The notes: generated by a model not told the origin, from the letters alone. A stretch of 64,000 bases of DNA from Chloranthus sessilifolius (GCA_021018995.1 CM037587.1:5644866-5708865), one strand, 5' to 3'. Shown: positions 11,050-22,996, counted from the first letter of the stretch. A program made the numbers and translations.

Positions 11050-12334
11050 TTATCACTCACATAATTTACTAATTTGATGCCCTAAATTAAGTGATGCTAG
11101 TCCGTAGTTTGCTACTAATGATATGTTGATGTGCAAATATTTAAAAAAGTAAGCAGAAAATAGTAGAAATATTAATATATGCCAAAATGAAATAAAAAAG
11201 CAGTAAGAAGGAAGATCACAGAAGAATCAAAGTCAAAACCACCAGTTCAGGAGCTGTCGAGAAAGAATCGTAAAGCTCTAGAATCAATCAAAGAGAAATC
11301 AAGAGCAGAAACAAAAAGAAGATGAAGAGATCGTAATTTACGATTCCACAGAAGAAAGCTCGAGAGATTTACGATTGCTTCTGGGAAAGAATATTGAAGA
11401 GCTTGGTGAGTTACGATTGATTGAGAATTGAAGAAATAAAATCGTAAATACGATTTTATATCTTAAAAGCTTATACTTGCTGCTGAGTCACGATGAGAGT
11501 TGCACCGCCATGTACAGAATCAAGAATTCTAAAATTAGAAGGTTTATACTCTATGGATCTGAGAAGATTGGCAAGAATCTCCGCTACTAGAAATCAGGAA
11601 AGAAGTCCTGTACGTCTCTAACAGAAGAAGGAAAAGAAGGGTTAGAATTAGGAAGTTTAGAATTTTAGGAAACTGTAGTTTTAGAATTTTACTTTGTTTA
11701 GATTCCAAAAAAAATGTAACCGACCCCTTATGAAGCTATAAATAAGAGGGCTCAGCCACCAGATTAAGCATCCTAGAAATTTTGTTCTTAATTGACAACT
11801 AAGTTCGAGAGGTCTAGAGATCAACCCTAGGATAGATTTTATTTTCAATATTTTATTTTGATGCAATTTCCAGCTTTGTAAACAACCAATATTTCTTAAT
11901 TTTAATTGGCGACTAAGATTGAGAGGTTGAGGAATTAAATTTATTTTTCTTGCAAAGTTACTTTCCTGCAATTTATTTTCCTGCATATAAATATTCGAAG
12001 AATTCTAGATTGTGATTGACGGTCATGATCTGGAAGGCTACAAATTAGTCTAACAGTATTTTCAATTCATAGGATTCGAGAGAATTTTAGGTTCTGATTG
12101 ACGACCAAAATATGAAAGACTTGAGAATTTAGTGTAATGGTATTTCAAATTTATTTATTTTCTGCAACATTAGATTAATTAAACCCTTCTTTATTCATTT
12201 TTCTTTATCATTCAAAGGCAAATAGAACTTTTATAGATTAAATCCTTCCTCGTGGGAATGATCCTATACCAGTGCTACAATCTCCTTTGTGCGCTTGCAA
12301 TAGGTTAAGACAAGGAAATAATAAAGTTCGATCA
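11050..12334 (+). repeat. 5' LTR of element 1
   Basis: Starts TTATCACTCACATAATTTAC (the 3' copy starts TGATCAGTCAC) and ends GTTCGATCA. AATCGTAA/TTACGATT palindromic motifs cluster at about 11,263-11,458, upstream of a TATA box (CTATAAATAA, 11,736-11,745). Repeated AATTGACAACTAAG or GACTAAGATTGAGAGG phrases follow in the R/U5 part (11,790-12,120). The tail GTGCGCTTGCAATAGGTTAA is a family signature also seen at 18,143, 35,250 and 53,680. Confidence 0.75.
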
Positions 12335-12340
12335 AGTTTT

Positions 12341-12358
12341 TGGCGCCGCTGCCGAGGA
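12341..12358 (+). other. tRNA-Asp-type primer-binding site, element 1
   Basis: TGGCGCCGCTGCCGAGGA starts six bases after the 5' LTR. It resembles the TGGCGCCGTTGCCGGGGA site used by Athila-type elements, complementary to the 3' end of tRNA-Asp. It supports an Athila-related origin. Confidence 0.75.
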
Positions 12359-12597
12359 AGGCACAATCTAGAGTGCCAATGTTTGTCTTTCTCTTTTTCT
12401 TTTATTTATTAAAATTTTTCTTTTCTCACTTCTTAATATTTTGCAGATTTATTCGAAGGAGCAACATATTTAAGCTTAACCCTTCTTCTGACAAAGGAAG
12501 CTCGAGAACCAGATTTATTTTCTCTCTCTGCTTTCTAAAATAAAAAAAATAAAAATAACAATAAAAATATAAAAAAAGAATATAACTTTTTTGGTGT

Positions 12598-14073
12598 ATG
12601 TATCATACTCGATCTCATAGTTCAGAACTTTTTGAGTGTGGTTCAGAAATTGAGAGAACTCTCTTGCGAAATTTAGCTTATAGCCGAACTTCTGAAAGAG
12701 AACTTCCAACAATGGTTGATGATTGCTCCATTCAGGAGCACTACACCCTAGTCACTCTGACCGCGCCTTCTTATATAGTTTTACCGGAGGTTGCGACCGG
12801 TCAAAATTTCGAGATCAAGCTTAACACGTTACAAGTCCTACCTACCTTTCATGGGCTTGATTGCGAAGATCCCTATCAACACCTTAGGGATTTCTTAGAA
12901 ATCTGCACCATGCTTAAAATTTCAACATTTAATGATGAGGCCGTTAAATTACGATTGTTTCCTTTCTCTCTCAAGGACAGAGCGAAAGTGTGGCTGATCT
13001 CACTGCCTGCTGATAGTATTACCTCTTGGGAGGGACTCCAGGCCAAATTTTTGACCGAGCATTTCTCAATTGGTAAAACCAATCAAATTCGCCAAACAAT
13101 TCAAAGCTTCGGGCAATTTCCTGGAGAACTATTTCCAGAGAGTTGGGAACGCATGAAGGACCTATTGAGAAAATGCCCTCATCATGAAGTGTCGGACTGG
13201 TCTATTGCACAGAGTTTTTATCAAGGGTTGACTGAAACTAACCAGTCTATGGTTGATGTCGTGAGTGGAGGGGCATTTATGGCCCAAAATGGACGACAGT
13301 CTTGGAATTTGTTTGAGAAACCTACCGATAATTCAAAGGAGAAACATGCCCTGCTTAAATCTGACCCTGATGTGATTCGCCACACTCCTCTTGATAGGGG
13401 TGGTCTTTATGATGTCATCAATGACAAAGTAAAGAAGGAGGATAACATTGGTGCCAAGGTTGAGGTCCTAGAGCAGAAACTCGCATCATTGCTGACTTCC
13501 AAGCCTAGCACCCTGGACAGACCTATAGCAGCTTGTGCAATTTGCCAGAGTTTAACCCATGGCATAACCGAGTGCCCAGCTGCCCCATTGTAACCGGATG
13601 TGGTGGAAAAGGAACAAGTACTAGCGTTCCAAAGGAGTGATTTCGGGAATTCATACAACCCGACGTGGAGGAACCATCCAGGCTTTATTTATGGCTCCAC
13701 AAGTGGGGCACAACAAGCACCATCTGTTGTGCAGCCACGATATTCTCTTGTCCAGATTTTCCACCAGAGACCACCCATGCCTACTGTGCAACCACAGTAC
13801 GGACCACAAAGCAACCGATCCGATGCCACAGTTGTTTAGATCCTTAGGGATCTGCAGCAGCAATCGCATCAACATTTTAAGGACTTGTCACAACTTGCTC
13901 AATTCTCTCAAGTGCTTCACTCCTATACCCAGTCTATCACGAAACTGGAGGGTCAGATTGGCCAACTAGCTTCACAGATGATCAAGAGGGAAAATGGTCA
14001 GCTATCATCGCAACCAGTTAGCAACCCTATAGGCCAAGTATTTTTGGGGGAGACATCCGCCACCACTGAGTAA
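12598..14073 (+). pseudogene. Athila-like gag of element 1, two in-frame stops
   Basis: One reading frame of 491 codons from the ATG at 12,598, interrupted only by TAA at 13,591-13,593 and TAG at 13,837-13,839; no frameshift is needed. Residues about 80-230 are a Retrotrans_gag capsid domain (LPTFHGLDCEDPYQHL, LRLFPFSLKDRAKVWL, SWERMKDLLRKCPHHEV). A CX2CX4HX4C zinc knuckle (CAICQSLTHGITEC) sits near residue 313. The tail is Gln-rich with a helical TQSITKLEGQIGQLASQM segment. Both stops fit C-to-T changes of Gln codons (CAA or CAG). It is homologous to the gag of element 2. No pol follows. Confidence 0.85.
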
Positions 14074-14089
14074 AATTGAATTCCTCAAG

Positions 14090-14647
14090 GACCCTGTCAA
14101 GCTACCGACTCATTCATAGCAAAAATCTTGTTAAATATGTAAATAGTTTATTTTTCTTATTTTTAGGAAGGAAGTATATTACAATTCAAATCGTGGTAAA
14201 ACACGATCGACCATAAGATACTCTCTTCTGTACACTAGTAGGTTTTGAGTGAACGTATGGATTTACGATCGCTCGTAATCTATCTTTCTTTTTATATTAT
14301 GTTCGACGATCAAATCGTAGTGATTACGATTTGAATCATGGAAGAGCCTGTTCTGTCAGGAGTTGTAATCTCAAATCATAATTTACAATTCTAGGTTACA
14401 TGCGAGTATGGTGACCGGTTTAGCTAGTCACCTTGGAAGTTGAACTCATTTATTTTTAGAGGAAGTGGACACGCATCGCATTCACTACCGCCACCTGTCC
14501 CTACCTAACCCTTAAAATCAAACCCTTCGAAATTTATTTCGACGTGACGTTTCAAACCCTAGCCGTTTCCCTATAAAGCCATGTCTTCACAAACCCTTCT
14601 CATTCAAAACCCATCTATTTCGCCTTTTGTCTCCAATCCCTATTCCC
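14090..14647 (+). promoter_or_regulatory. Internal palindrome cluster and TATA box, element 1
   Basis: Between gag and the extra ORF lie repeated inverted motifs of the LTR type (ATCGTGGTAAAACACGAT, TTACGATCGCTCGTAA and AATCGTAGTGATTACGATT, all between about 14,190 and 14,335). Next come a TATA-like CTATAAAG (14,571-14,578), a pyrimidine-rich leader and the ATG at 14,648. The same order recurs in element 3 (30,990-31,495). Promoter activity is inferred from this order, which parallels element 2 and chromovirus C. Confidence 0.5.
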
Positions 14648-15160
14648 ATGGCGAAAGAGTCTGACCATGACGAGCGCAACAAATGGCTTGATCGGATTAT
14701 TGAGATACAAAAGGCCGAGCTTTTGGCTGTGGTTAAAAAGTTAGAAAGTTGAAATGCCAACGATCCATCCTTGATGTTGAATCGTCTACCACAACCCCTC
14801 TTCACCATCCTGCTTCTTCAGAATCGACACGTTTTTCCAACCCCTCACCCACCTCCACTTAACAATCTCACCATCAAAACCCCCGTTGAGTGCGAGTTCC
14901 TGTACGAAGACGGTGGGTTGAAAATTTCCATGCCACCCCCCTCCATTCCTCAACTTCTTCCCCTAACTGCATTGCATGCTCTTCACCAGGAAGCAGTCGA
15001 GGATATCTGGAAGACAGAAGGAGGGAGGACTTTGACCGAGGTGACGATTCTTTCTGGCACAAAAATTTTGAAGACCCTGAGACCGATCTCCATTGCAAAT
15101 CTTCATATCTTGGTGGTTGTTGCCGGCATTTGTGTCAATCCGTGTCTAGATTTTTCCTAG
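14648..15160 (+). pseudogene. Small extra ORF of element 1, degraded
   Basis: The ATG at 14,648 opens a frame beginning MAKESDHDERNKWLDRIIEI, with a short charged, helix-prone N-terminus that hits a TGA after about 34 codons. Further coding-like sequence continues in shifted frames to a conserved end (SRFFLGF, near 15,150). Element 3 carries the same arrangement (MAKEL..., 31,495 to 32,020, also ending SRFFLGF). This shows it is a family feature rather than chance. I recognise no domain. Since the copy is broken, a function cannot be read from it. Confidence 0.45.
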
Positions 15161-15179
15161 GATTTCTTTTATGTTACTA

Positions 15180-17249
15180 GTTTTCTTTTATTCTCTTGCA
15201 ATCCCTGAAAAATATTTCTTTTTGTTTTATTGATTTTTATTTTTATTTTTGGTGTTGTTTCTTATTAGTTGTTATCGGATGTGATCTCCATCAAGTTTGG
15301 GGGAGAGATTTTGATATTTACGATTATACTGTGCCCGGTATTTTTGACACCTTGTTTTGTATTTCTAGCTGTATCCCCTATTTTTTTTCCAATGAGGACA
15401 TTATCCAATTTAAGTTTGGGGGGGGGGGGGGGGGGGTGTGGGGGGTACACTACTGTGTATAATATATATATATATTAAATTTTTTTTAAAAAAAATATAA
15501 ATATTTGCTTTTAGGATTTTCTTTTAAATTTCTATGTTATTTCAAGATTTTAATTTAATTTTTTTTTTTAGTTAATCATCACATATGAGTAATGATTATA
15601 TGAGATTTGATTCCAAACACATTACCATCATCTTAGTTGAAGTTCGAAATCTATGATAAGAAGCAGTTAATATTCATGTTTAGTGCCTCTTGTTCACTGT
15701 TATCATAACTGAATTCTTGAAACTATAGATTGATTTAAATTGCAGAATTTAGAAAATAGTTTCAGAATATTTTAAACTGAGTGAGCTTTTGGACATATTT
15801 CCTTTCTTTGAGAGAGACTGCATTTCCTATATGTTCCAAAATTTCTTTGAACTTCTTGACTGTTATAATGAAATCTCATTGTTGTTTATTTGAATCAAAC
15901 TTCTACGATTTTGTTGTTTATATTTCTAGAACAATTTATCATATACATCAAAGTAATATGTCATTCTTGCTAGTAAATCTGAAAATGATAAAAGTCTATC
16001 ATTTGTTAAATCTGTGCAAAAAAGCCAAAATCTCAAATAATTTACCTCTTGAACCCATATTAGAAGTCTGAAACTGAATTTTTTTGTACTGAAATTTTAT
16101 AAACCCTAACCATATGTACTACCCAAAGCTTTTGGTCTTTAACCCTTGTAATTCTGAGAATTTAGAACAAAGGGAGAAATAGGAGAGCGAAAGGAGTATG
16201 CAAAAATAGAATAGGATAATGCTAAAAAGGGTACATCCGAGAAAGAAATGAATTTTGAATGAAAATATGGGAGAGAAAAAGAAATGGAAGGAGAAGCAAA
16301 AGAAGCTTCCAAACAGAAAAAAATCAAGAGGATGTCTGAAAAAAATACATAGCAGAAAGGGATTTACTGAAAAAAATATATGGGAAGAAGTATCCAACTT
16401 TGTGGTTCCTTGCTGAATTAGAAAAAGAAAGAAAAAGAAGAAGAAGAATAGGTGAGAGTAGTGTTGAATTCTCAGATCTTTTAAATCCTTTTACCTTTCT
16501 TTGGAACCTTTTGCCCTAAGCCCCATTACAAGCCGAATAAAGACTTTTTGATCCTTGGCTTGTAAAAAGTAATAGCCTAGTAGACATGTGTATGATAGGT
16601 ACTATGAAAATCTGATAGCAAAAGAGTAGAATAGATTATCTGTTCCATGAGATTTATTTTTGTCATATAGCCTTGAAAATTTCTATATCATTGTGAGAAA
16701 CCCAACAAATTTAAACATTTCTTTTGAGAGTATGCCATAGTGAGAATTTGGATGAAAATGTTTTCTAAATCTGCAGTTTCGAAAAATTTATGATGAATAA
16801 ATGCTGTCATTGATATGTACACACTCCACACTTTATATGAATTGAAATTGTTGAGTATTTGATCAAGGATGACTGCTAGGATGGGAAGTAATGGTAAATG
16901 GAATCATATTTATAAAAATTATAACAATTATGTGATGATTAGGTGATTAGGTAATTAAATGATTAACTAATTAGTTAGTATATCATAACTAGTTTAGTGT
17001 TTTGAAAAGTTATTTTTTGTTTTAAAGAAAAATTTTGAAAAATCTAAAAATATTTGAAGTTTGTAGGTAACTTCACTGGAAACCTTTAGGAGACACAACT
17101 CCCCCACTAGGGATCACCTAGGGGTTTAAAGGTTTGTTGCATCTGCCAAATGCAATCGTGCTCCCTACGAAACTGACATTTAATTTATAATTAATTTTAG
17201 TTATCTTGCCTTCTTTGCTAGGAACTAGCAAAACTTAAGTTTGGGGGTG
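15180..17249 (+). other. 3' untranslated region of element 1
   Basis: About 2 kb, AT-rich, with no supported gene. It holds three purine-rich tracts of the AAGTTTGGGGG type (15,294, 15,413 running into a G-run at about 15,419-15,437, and 17,237). Only the last abuts the 3' LTR and is the probable polypurine tract. The phrase AATGAGGACATTATCC (15,391) precedes the second and recurs before the equivalent tract in element 3 (32,269). Short A- and T-rich ORFs at 15,781-16,397 look like chance. Confidence 0.55.
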
Positions 17250-18189
17250 TGATCAGTCACATAATTTATTAATTTGATGCCCCTAACTAAGTGATGTTAG
17301 ACCATAGTTTGCTACTAATAATAAGTTGATATGCAGATATTTAGAACAGTAAACAGAAGAGAGTAGAAATGTCAATATATGCCAAAATGAACTCAAAAGG
17401 CAATAAGAAGGAAGATCGCAGAAGAATCGAAGTCAAAACCACCAGTTCAGGAGGTATCGAGAAAAATTCGTAAAGCTCAGAAATCAATCGAAGAGAAATC
17501 GAGAGCAGAAACATAAAGAAAATGAAGAAATCGTAATTTATGATTCCACGGAAGAAAGCTCGAGAGATTTACGATTGCTTCTGGGAAAGAATACTGAAGA
17601 GCTTGGTGAGTTGTGATCGATCGAGAAATGAAGAAATAAAATCATAAATACGATTTTATATCTTAAAATCTTATACTTGCTGCTGAGTCACGTGAGAGTA
17701 GCACTGCCATGTACAAAATCAATAATTATGAAATTAGAAGTTTTATACTCTACAGATCTGAGAAGATTGGCAAGAATCTCTACTACTAGAAATCAGGAAA
17801 GAAGTCCTGTAGGTCTCTAACAGAAGGAGGAAAAGAAGGATTAGAATTAGGAAGTTTAGAATTTTAGGAAACTATAGTTTTAGAATTTTACTATGTTTAG
17901 ATTCCAAAAATAATGTAACCGACCCCTTACGAAGTTATAAATAAGAGGGCTCGGACACTAGAATAAGCATCCTATAAATTTCATTCTTAATTGACAACTA
18001 AGTTCGAGAGGCAAATTGAAAACATTAGATTAATTAAACCATTATTTGTTCAATTTTCTTTATCTTTCAAAGGCAAATAGAAGTTCTATAGCTAAAATAC
18101 TTCCTCGTGGTAATGATCCTATACTAGTGCTGCAATCTCCATTGTGCGCTTGCAATAGGTTAAGACAAGGTAATAATAAAGTTCGATCA
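17250..18189 (+). repeat. 3' LTR of element 1
   Basis: Starts TGATCAGTCACATAATTTAT and ends GTTCGATCA. It aligns with the 5' LTR but lacks roughly 345 bp of the R/U5 part: it jumps from the AAGTTCGAGAGG phrase at 18,000 to ATTAGATTAATTAAACC. The TATA box is at 17,935-17,944. Scattered base differences from the 5' LTR indicate an insertion that is not recent. Confidence 0.75.
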
Positions 18190-18819
18190 GTTTGCATGGA
18201 TTTTTATTGAGAATTGAGTGATTTGTGCCCTCTTTTTGCATTTTTGAGAATTTTCATGATTTATATATTGGTACAACTAGGGTCTTTTGCATCGAGGTGA
18301 CCAAAATGATATTTCTTGCGAATGCAAATTTCTATTAATGCATTTCTCGATTTGTATGCATGCTTAATGAGATTTTGGAAAAAAGGAGGATATTTTGCTC
18401 AAAATTTGAAAATTAATGACCTTTCTCATGACAAAAAATGCGGGGTTTTTCTAAATTTGTCATTTGACACCCCTTTCTTTTTCGAATCTGATACAAACAT
18501 GCATATGCGGATGTTTCTTGTGAAAGTGTAGGGCAATGAGTGCCCTTTGCCAAAGATTTTTTGTTTATACACACGCGCATGCATATTTTTTTGTTGTATA
18601 TATATTTTTTGGAATTTAACATGCGAGAAATAAGATTTTTTTTTTTTGTTTGCTCTTGCAAATTGTAATGACTGGGCATACCCTCCTTTTGTTTTTGAAA
18701 ATTTTGAGAGAACGGGGCATGGTTACCTCCTTTTTGACTTGGTTTAGCAAAGCGAACCTGACCTCCTTTTTATATCTCGTTGCCATCCTCTAATCAATTG
18801 TGTTTGATGTCTCCTTTTC

Positions 18820-20780
18820 AGGATGCCGTGCGGACGACGGGGTGATGGTGACTGAGGTTTTGAGGCTGTTCCCGATGAGGTCATAGGCAGCAGGGTGAAC
18901 GCCTTATTCGGGTGCATCGCTCCACTGAAAGGCATACCGTGGAGCAGAAGAAGTGGTACTGGCTTGAAATGCAAGGAGATGACCAGTGTGGTCTTCTCCA
19001 CCAGCAATGCACCCATATTTCAAACTTTGGGATCACCAATGAGGTAACGTGTTGTTCAATGGTTTGTGCTTCTCATTTGAGCATTTCCTTTCATATTTTG
19101 GATTTATTCTGTTTTGATGATGCAGCCCCTACCCTCGCTCACGTTCTGAGGGGAATGGTTTGATCTCCAGCGGCTCTACATCCGCCTCCCTTATGCGGTG
19201 ACGATTCTCTTGGCCCAGGCAGGATTTGGGGACTTCCTCTCCTGCCCAGCCATGAGAGGAGACTCCTCCTATGTGATGGTCCTTTTAGAGAGGTTTCGAC
19301 CAGAGACGATGACCTTCTACATGTCCATTGCCGAGATGGCCATTACACCAGTTGACTGGGCCATCATCATGGGGATTCCGATAGGAGGGGAGCCCGTGAC
19401 TTTCCCCCACTTCCTACCATGAGAGTAGGCGATCTGACGGATTGGGGACTATCCCCTGTTGACTGCATGACAGGGCCTAAGGTCAACCTGTCATGACTTG
19501 TGGGGCTCTTTCGCGTGGATGAGTTGCTCCCTGAGGATCAGCTAGATATTGAGATACGAATCCCTCCTGAGCGCGCCTTGGTCCTTGCCCGCGTGTCCCT
19601 GCTCTACCTATTGGGCAAGACGATCCTTGCGAACACGAGTGGCAGGCACATCCAGCTGTCTCTCCTTCATTTGATGGAGAATTGGAGAGACGTACATAGA
19701 GTTTACTGGGGCGGTGCTGGGTATGCTGTTTTGATGGATAGCCTGGCCAGAGCCTCTGTTGGGAGCCTCTCCTTTCTTTGTGGCTTGTGGTCGCTGGTCG
19801 AGGTGACCTACCTTTGCTTTTGCACTCTTTCTTTTCCGTTAGATCCATATATCCATCATCTCTGACTTTTGGTCTTGTTTACCTTTTCAGGTCTTGGGAT
19901 GCCTGCATTTCCAGCCAGGTTGTCCCCTCCTCGCAGGGGATGCCACCTTCCCGCTAATGAGTTGCAGGAACTCTGATCGTCGCAGGACGTTGGGATGAGC
20001 CGTTTGGAACTGGGCTTGAGGTCCCAGTTTGATCTGATACTCCTGGAGCAGGTTTGTCGCACCTTTCTTTCTTTTCATTATGTCCCTTTTTTGAGATTCT
20101 AGAGCATTACTAAGGAAATTTCCATTTCTTTGGCCAGGTCGTGATTAACCCCTATGCCAGCTCCCCCTTCCAAGAGCAGCCCGCAGTTGGGCAGTCACAT
20201 GCATTTGTCGACCGCCGGATCACTTCTTTTGTGGCTTTTTGACACAGATCTATTACCTGGGGGAGAGGGTGGCCACCAACACCAAAACTTTTTGGCTGTA
20301 CCCATAGACCCACTTGGCGATGTACTGGCACCGGGGGGAACGATGGAGGAGCTCATAGAGCAGTTAAACCATTTGGGGGTCTTGTTTGATGGCCTCATGC
20401 AGCCCGACTTGGCTTATTAGGGATGGAACGAGGATCTCCCATACCGTTGCATCCTCCCACAATTTGTGCTTGGCGTCAACTATATGGCCTTCGGGGTCCT
20501 CTTAGCCAGGTAATCTCAATCTCTCTTTCATTTATCTCAGCTATTATGAGCATTCTCTGATGATTGTGTTTTCTCCTTTCAATTTGAGGCGGGGGAGGCC
20601 TCGGACTTGGATTTGGGTGCGGGGCCTTCCGGGACTTCTGGTGCAGGACCCTCGGGGACCTCAGGTGCAGGCCCCTTTGGGGTGTCTAGGCATGGGACCT
20701 TTTATGACGGGTTCGTTGGGCAATTGTGCCAAGAAGTGGTGGAGCGTGCTCATCTATCTGTTGAGGCAACTAAAGATATG
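18820..20780 (+). pseudogene. Broken plant-mobile-domain (PMD) gene
   Basis: Exon-like blocks separated by GT...AG intervals: about 18,831-19,041, 19,125-19,800, 19,891-20,051, 20,139-20,511 and 20,588-20,780. The second block reads LLAQAGFGDFLSCPAM, then MVLLERFRPETMTFYMSIAE, MAITPVDWAIIMGIPIGGEP, and a downstream SLLYLLGKTILANTSGRHI. This is the order typical of the plant mobile domain (PF10536) of MAIN-like and transposon-derived proteins. In-frame stops break it near 19,157 and 19,421. The last block has GAGPSGTS repeats and runs into an inverted LTR fragment. It could be a host PMD gene or one carried by a transposon; the introns favour a nuclear gene. Confidence 0.6.
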
Positions 20781-21450
20781 AGAAGATATGAGAAGGCAGA
20801 CTGGGATCTCTCTTGGATCTCAGACTCGTGAATAATAAACTCCTATTCCTATCTTATTTTGAATCCCAGGTACCCTCGCTCTAGGCTACAAGCTCTATCG
20901 CTTCGTATATAAATTATATAAATCTAAACATTAGGGCATCATTGCACGTAACCAACTAAAACTACCCTACAAGGCCTAGTCCGTCGGTAAATATCCTATC
21001 TAATCCAACCCCAATCTCTACAAGGCCACTAGGATTAAACTAAATAGAACTAAACCTTTACAGTCGCTCATTCTCGATGCTTCTCGAAACCTCAAACATG
21101 ATCGTACCATTAGCGAAATTCAAAACAAAAAAAGAAATAGGAATTTATTAAACGCTTATATGACATTTACAAGATATCCCAGCCTGGAAATGTTTAGTCT
21201 TTTATCGATCGAAAGAGATCTTCATCATTGCTGAATCAATCTTCTCTCGATGATAACAATCAGTCTCACCTTTTCCAGAACGGTACCTAACCTAAACCTA
21301 CAAACTCTCATGCCAAAACTCTCTAGAAAAGTTTTGCCGAGGGGATCCTCTAAAACCTAACCTAGGGTCCTTATTTATAAATGTATAAAGCCCTAGAACA
21401 ATTATACATGGCAAGTATCCTCCAAGGATCTTGATCGGTCTCTAAAATAG
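20778..21450 (-). repeat. Inverted fragment of the element 2 LTR
   Basis: Reverse complement of the region around 22,100-22,800. Shared phrases include the TCTCAGTCTG segment, ACAAGGCCTAGTCCGTCGG (20,971) against its complement at 22,531, and a TATA-containing TTTATAAATGTATAAAGCCC (21,372). The left edge cuts the last PMD exon. Together with the + strand LTR that follows, it forms a large inverted repeat. Its outer LTR ends are missing. Confidence 0.65.
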
Positions 21451-21499
21451 TACAAATTATACCCCGATCTCGGCCTTGTTAGCCCTCACTTAACTACTA

Positions 21500-22972
21500 A
21501 TGTGCGCTTTTAGTTTATGTTGTGTTGCAAGAGGTTCAAAGGCCAGATAAAGGTAAAATGCATTAAAAGTGCAAAGTTAGAAGAAATTCGAAGCAATGGC
21601 AAGAAACCGAAGGAAAAACCAAGGAAGAAATGACAGGTAGGTCATTTCAACCAGTCGAAATGTCATTCTTGACCGGTCGCGATCGATCAGCAGAGAAAGA
21701 GTTCCGAAAGGAAATACAGAAGAAGAAGTCCAAGTGGACTGGTCGAAATGTCTATGTTGACCGGTCAAGAATTCTAGAGCTCCAGAAATGAAGAAATGGG
21801 ACGGTCGAGTATATTTCGACCGGTCAAAACTGAATAGAGACTTGGCAGTTCATGAAGAGTTAATGTTAATCAGTCTAGAACATGAAGTCGACCGGTCAGG
21901 AATTTGAATTTTGAAGCTGAATTGAAGCAATGCTGGCGACCAAATACAATATGAAGGTCGACCGGTCAAGAATCACTCTCAACTGGCCGAGAAAGACTTT
22001 CCAAGCGAAAAACAAGGTTCTCCGATTGTTTTCGATTGGCATCAGGGATCCTCTCCGGATTTCTCTTCTCTAGCTGATTTCTTGGGATCTCTTTAGGGTT
22101 ACTTGTCGTGGATAATGTTCTAGGGCCTTATACATCTATAAATAGGGACCCTAGTTTAGTTTCTAGGTAATTCACACGACAAAGATTTTTTAGAGGGTTT
22201 TTGGCGTGAGTATTCGTAGGTTAGGTTTAGGCTTTAGTTCTGAAATAGAGAGAGATTGAGTGTAATCATCGATCGAGAATCGATTTAACAATGAAGAAAG
22301 TTTTCCGATCGATGCGTGGTTAAACGTTCTAGGCTGAGATCTCTTGAAATTTTCAGATGAGTATATAATAAACTTTTATTTCTTTTTCTATTTTTGAATC
22401 CCGTTTTATAATATGATTGCTTGTTGGAGGTTCTGAGGGTCATCGAGAATGCGCGATTGTAAAAGTTTAATTCTGTTTAGTTTAATCTCAGTGGCCTTGT
22501 AGGGATTGGGGTTGGATTAGATAGGATATTCGCTGACGGACTAGGCCTTGTAGGGTAGTTTTAGTTGGTTACGTGCAATAATTTTGACACTAATGTTTAG
22601 ATCGCTAGAGATTAGACGAATCATATCCGAGGACTAGTCCGTGACTGTGAATAGGGTCTAATCCTTATACGAAGCAATAGAGCTTGTAGCCTGGATTGGG
22701 AGTACCAGGGATTCAATGTGGGAAGGGAATAGGAGGTACGAGTCTGAGATCCAAAAGAGATCTCAGTCTGTCTTCTCATCTCTTATTTCAAAATTAAATT
22801 AAGTTTTCTTTTTATTTTTAGATTAATTTAGGAAATTTTATTTTATAAATTCTTTTCCAATAAAACAGAGATTAGATTGACTAAACGGCAAATCTCTGTG
22901 GTTCGACACCCTTGTACTTGCGCTTGTACATCCGAACTTGTGCACTTGCAAGGTTTATATTTAAAATGATCA
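21500..22972 (+). repeat. 5' LTR of element 2
   Basis: Ends AAAATGATCA at 22,972, followed by a degraded primer site. The start is uncertain (about 21,490-21,530). Paired GACCGGTC palindromes lie between 21,640 and 21,970, followed by a TATA box (CTATAAATAG, 22,136-22,145) and a U5-like end with TTGCGCTTGTACATCCG-type sequence (22,918-22,935). This is a different family from element 1. Confidence 0.6.
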
Positions 22973-22996
22973 AGTTCTTCGCATCGTTGTCGGGAC
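22973..22996 (+). other. Degenerate primer-binding site, element 2
   Basis: TTCGCATCGTTGTCGGGA (about 22,978-22,995) occupies the place of the TGGCGCCG(C/T)TGCC(G)GGGA site of element 1 and differs from it by a few substitutions, several of them C-to-T or G-to-A. It supports an Athila-related origin and an old copy. Confidence 0.55.

Larger units (their letters stand above)
11050..18189 (+). mobile_element. Element 1: non-autonomous gag-only LTR retrotransposon
   Basis: A 7.1 kb element with direct LTRs (11,050-12,334 and 17,250-18,189), a primer-binding site after the 5' LTR, a purine-rich tract (AAGTTTGGGGGTG) right before the 3' LTR, one gag gene and a small extra ORF. There is no trace of protease, reverse transcriptase or integrase. 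This is the TR-GAG or large-derivative architecture known in plants, dependent on an autonomous relative for reverse transcription. Gag and primer site place it near the Athila/Tat branch of Ty3/gypsy. Flanks are GTTTT (11,046-11,050) and GTTTG (18,190-18,194), an imperfect target-site duplication at best. Confidence 0.75.

Noticed and set aside
15419..15437. G-run as a functional quadruplex
   Set aside because: A single uninterrupted G homopolymer next to a purine tract is more likely slippage or assembly error; similar runs occur at 28,591 and 50,671.
16119..16397. Phe-rich minus-strand ORF resembling a membrane peptide
   Set aside because: Produced by AT-rich purine/pyrimidine-biased 3' untranslated sequence; a similar chance ORF occurs at 32,963-33,205.
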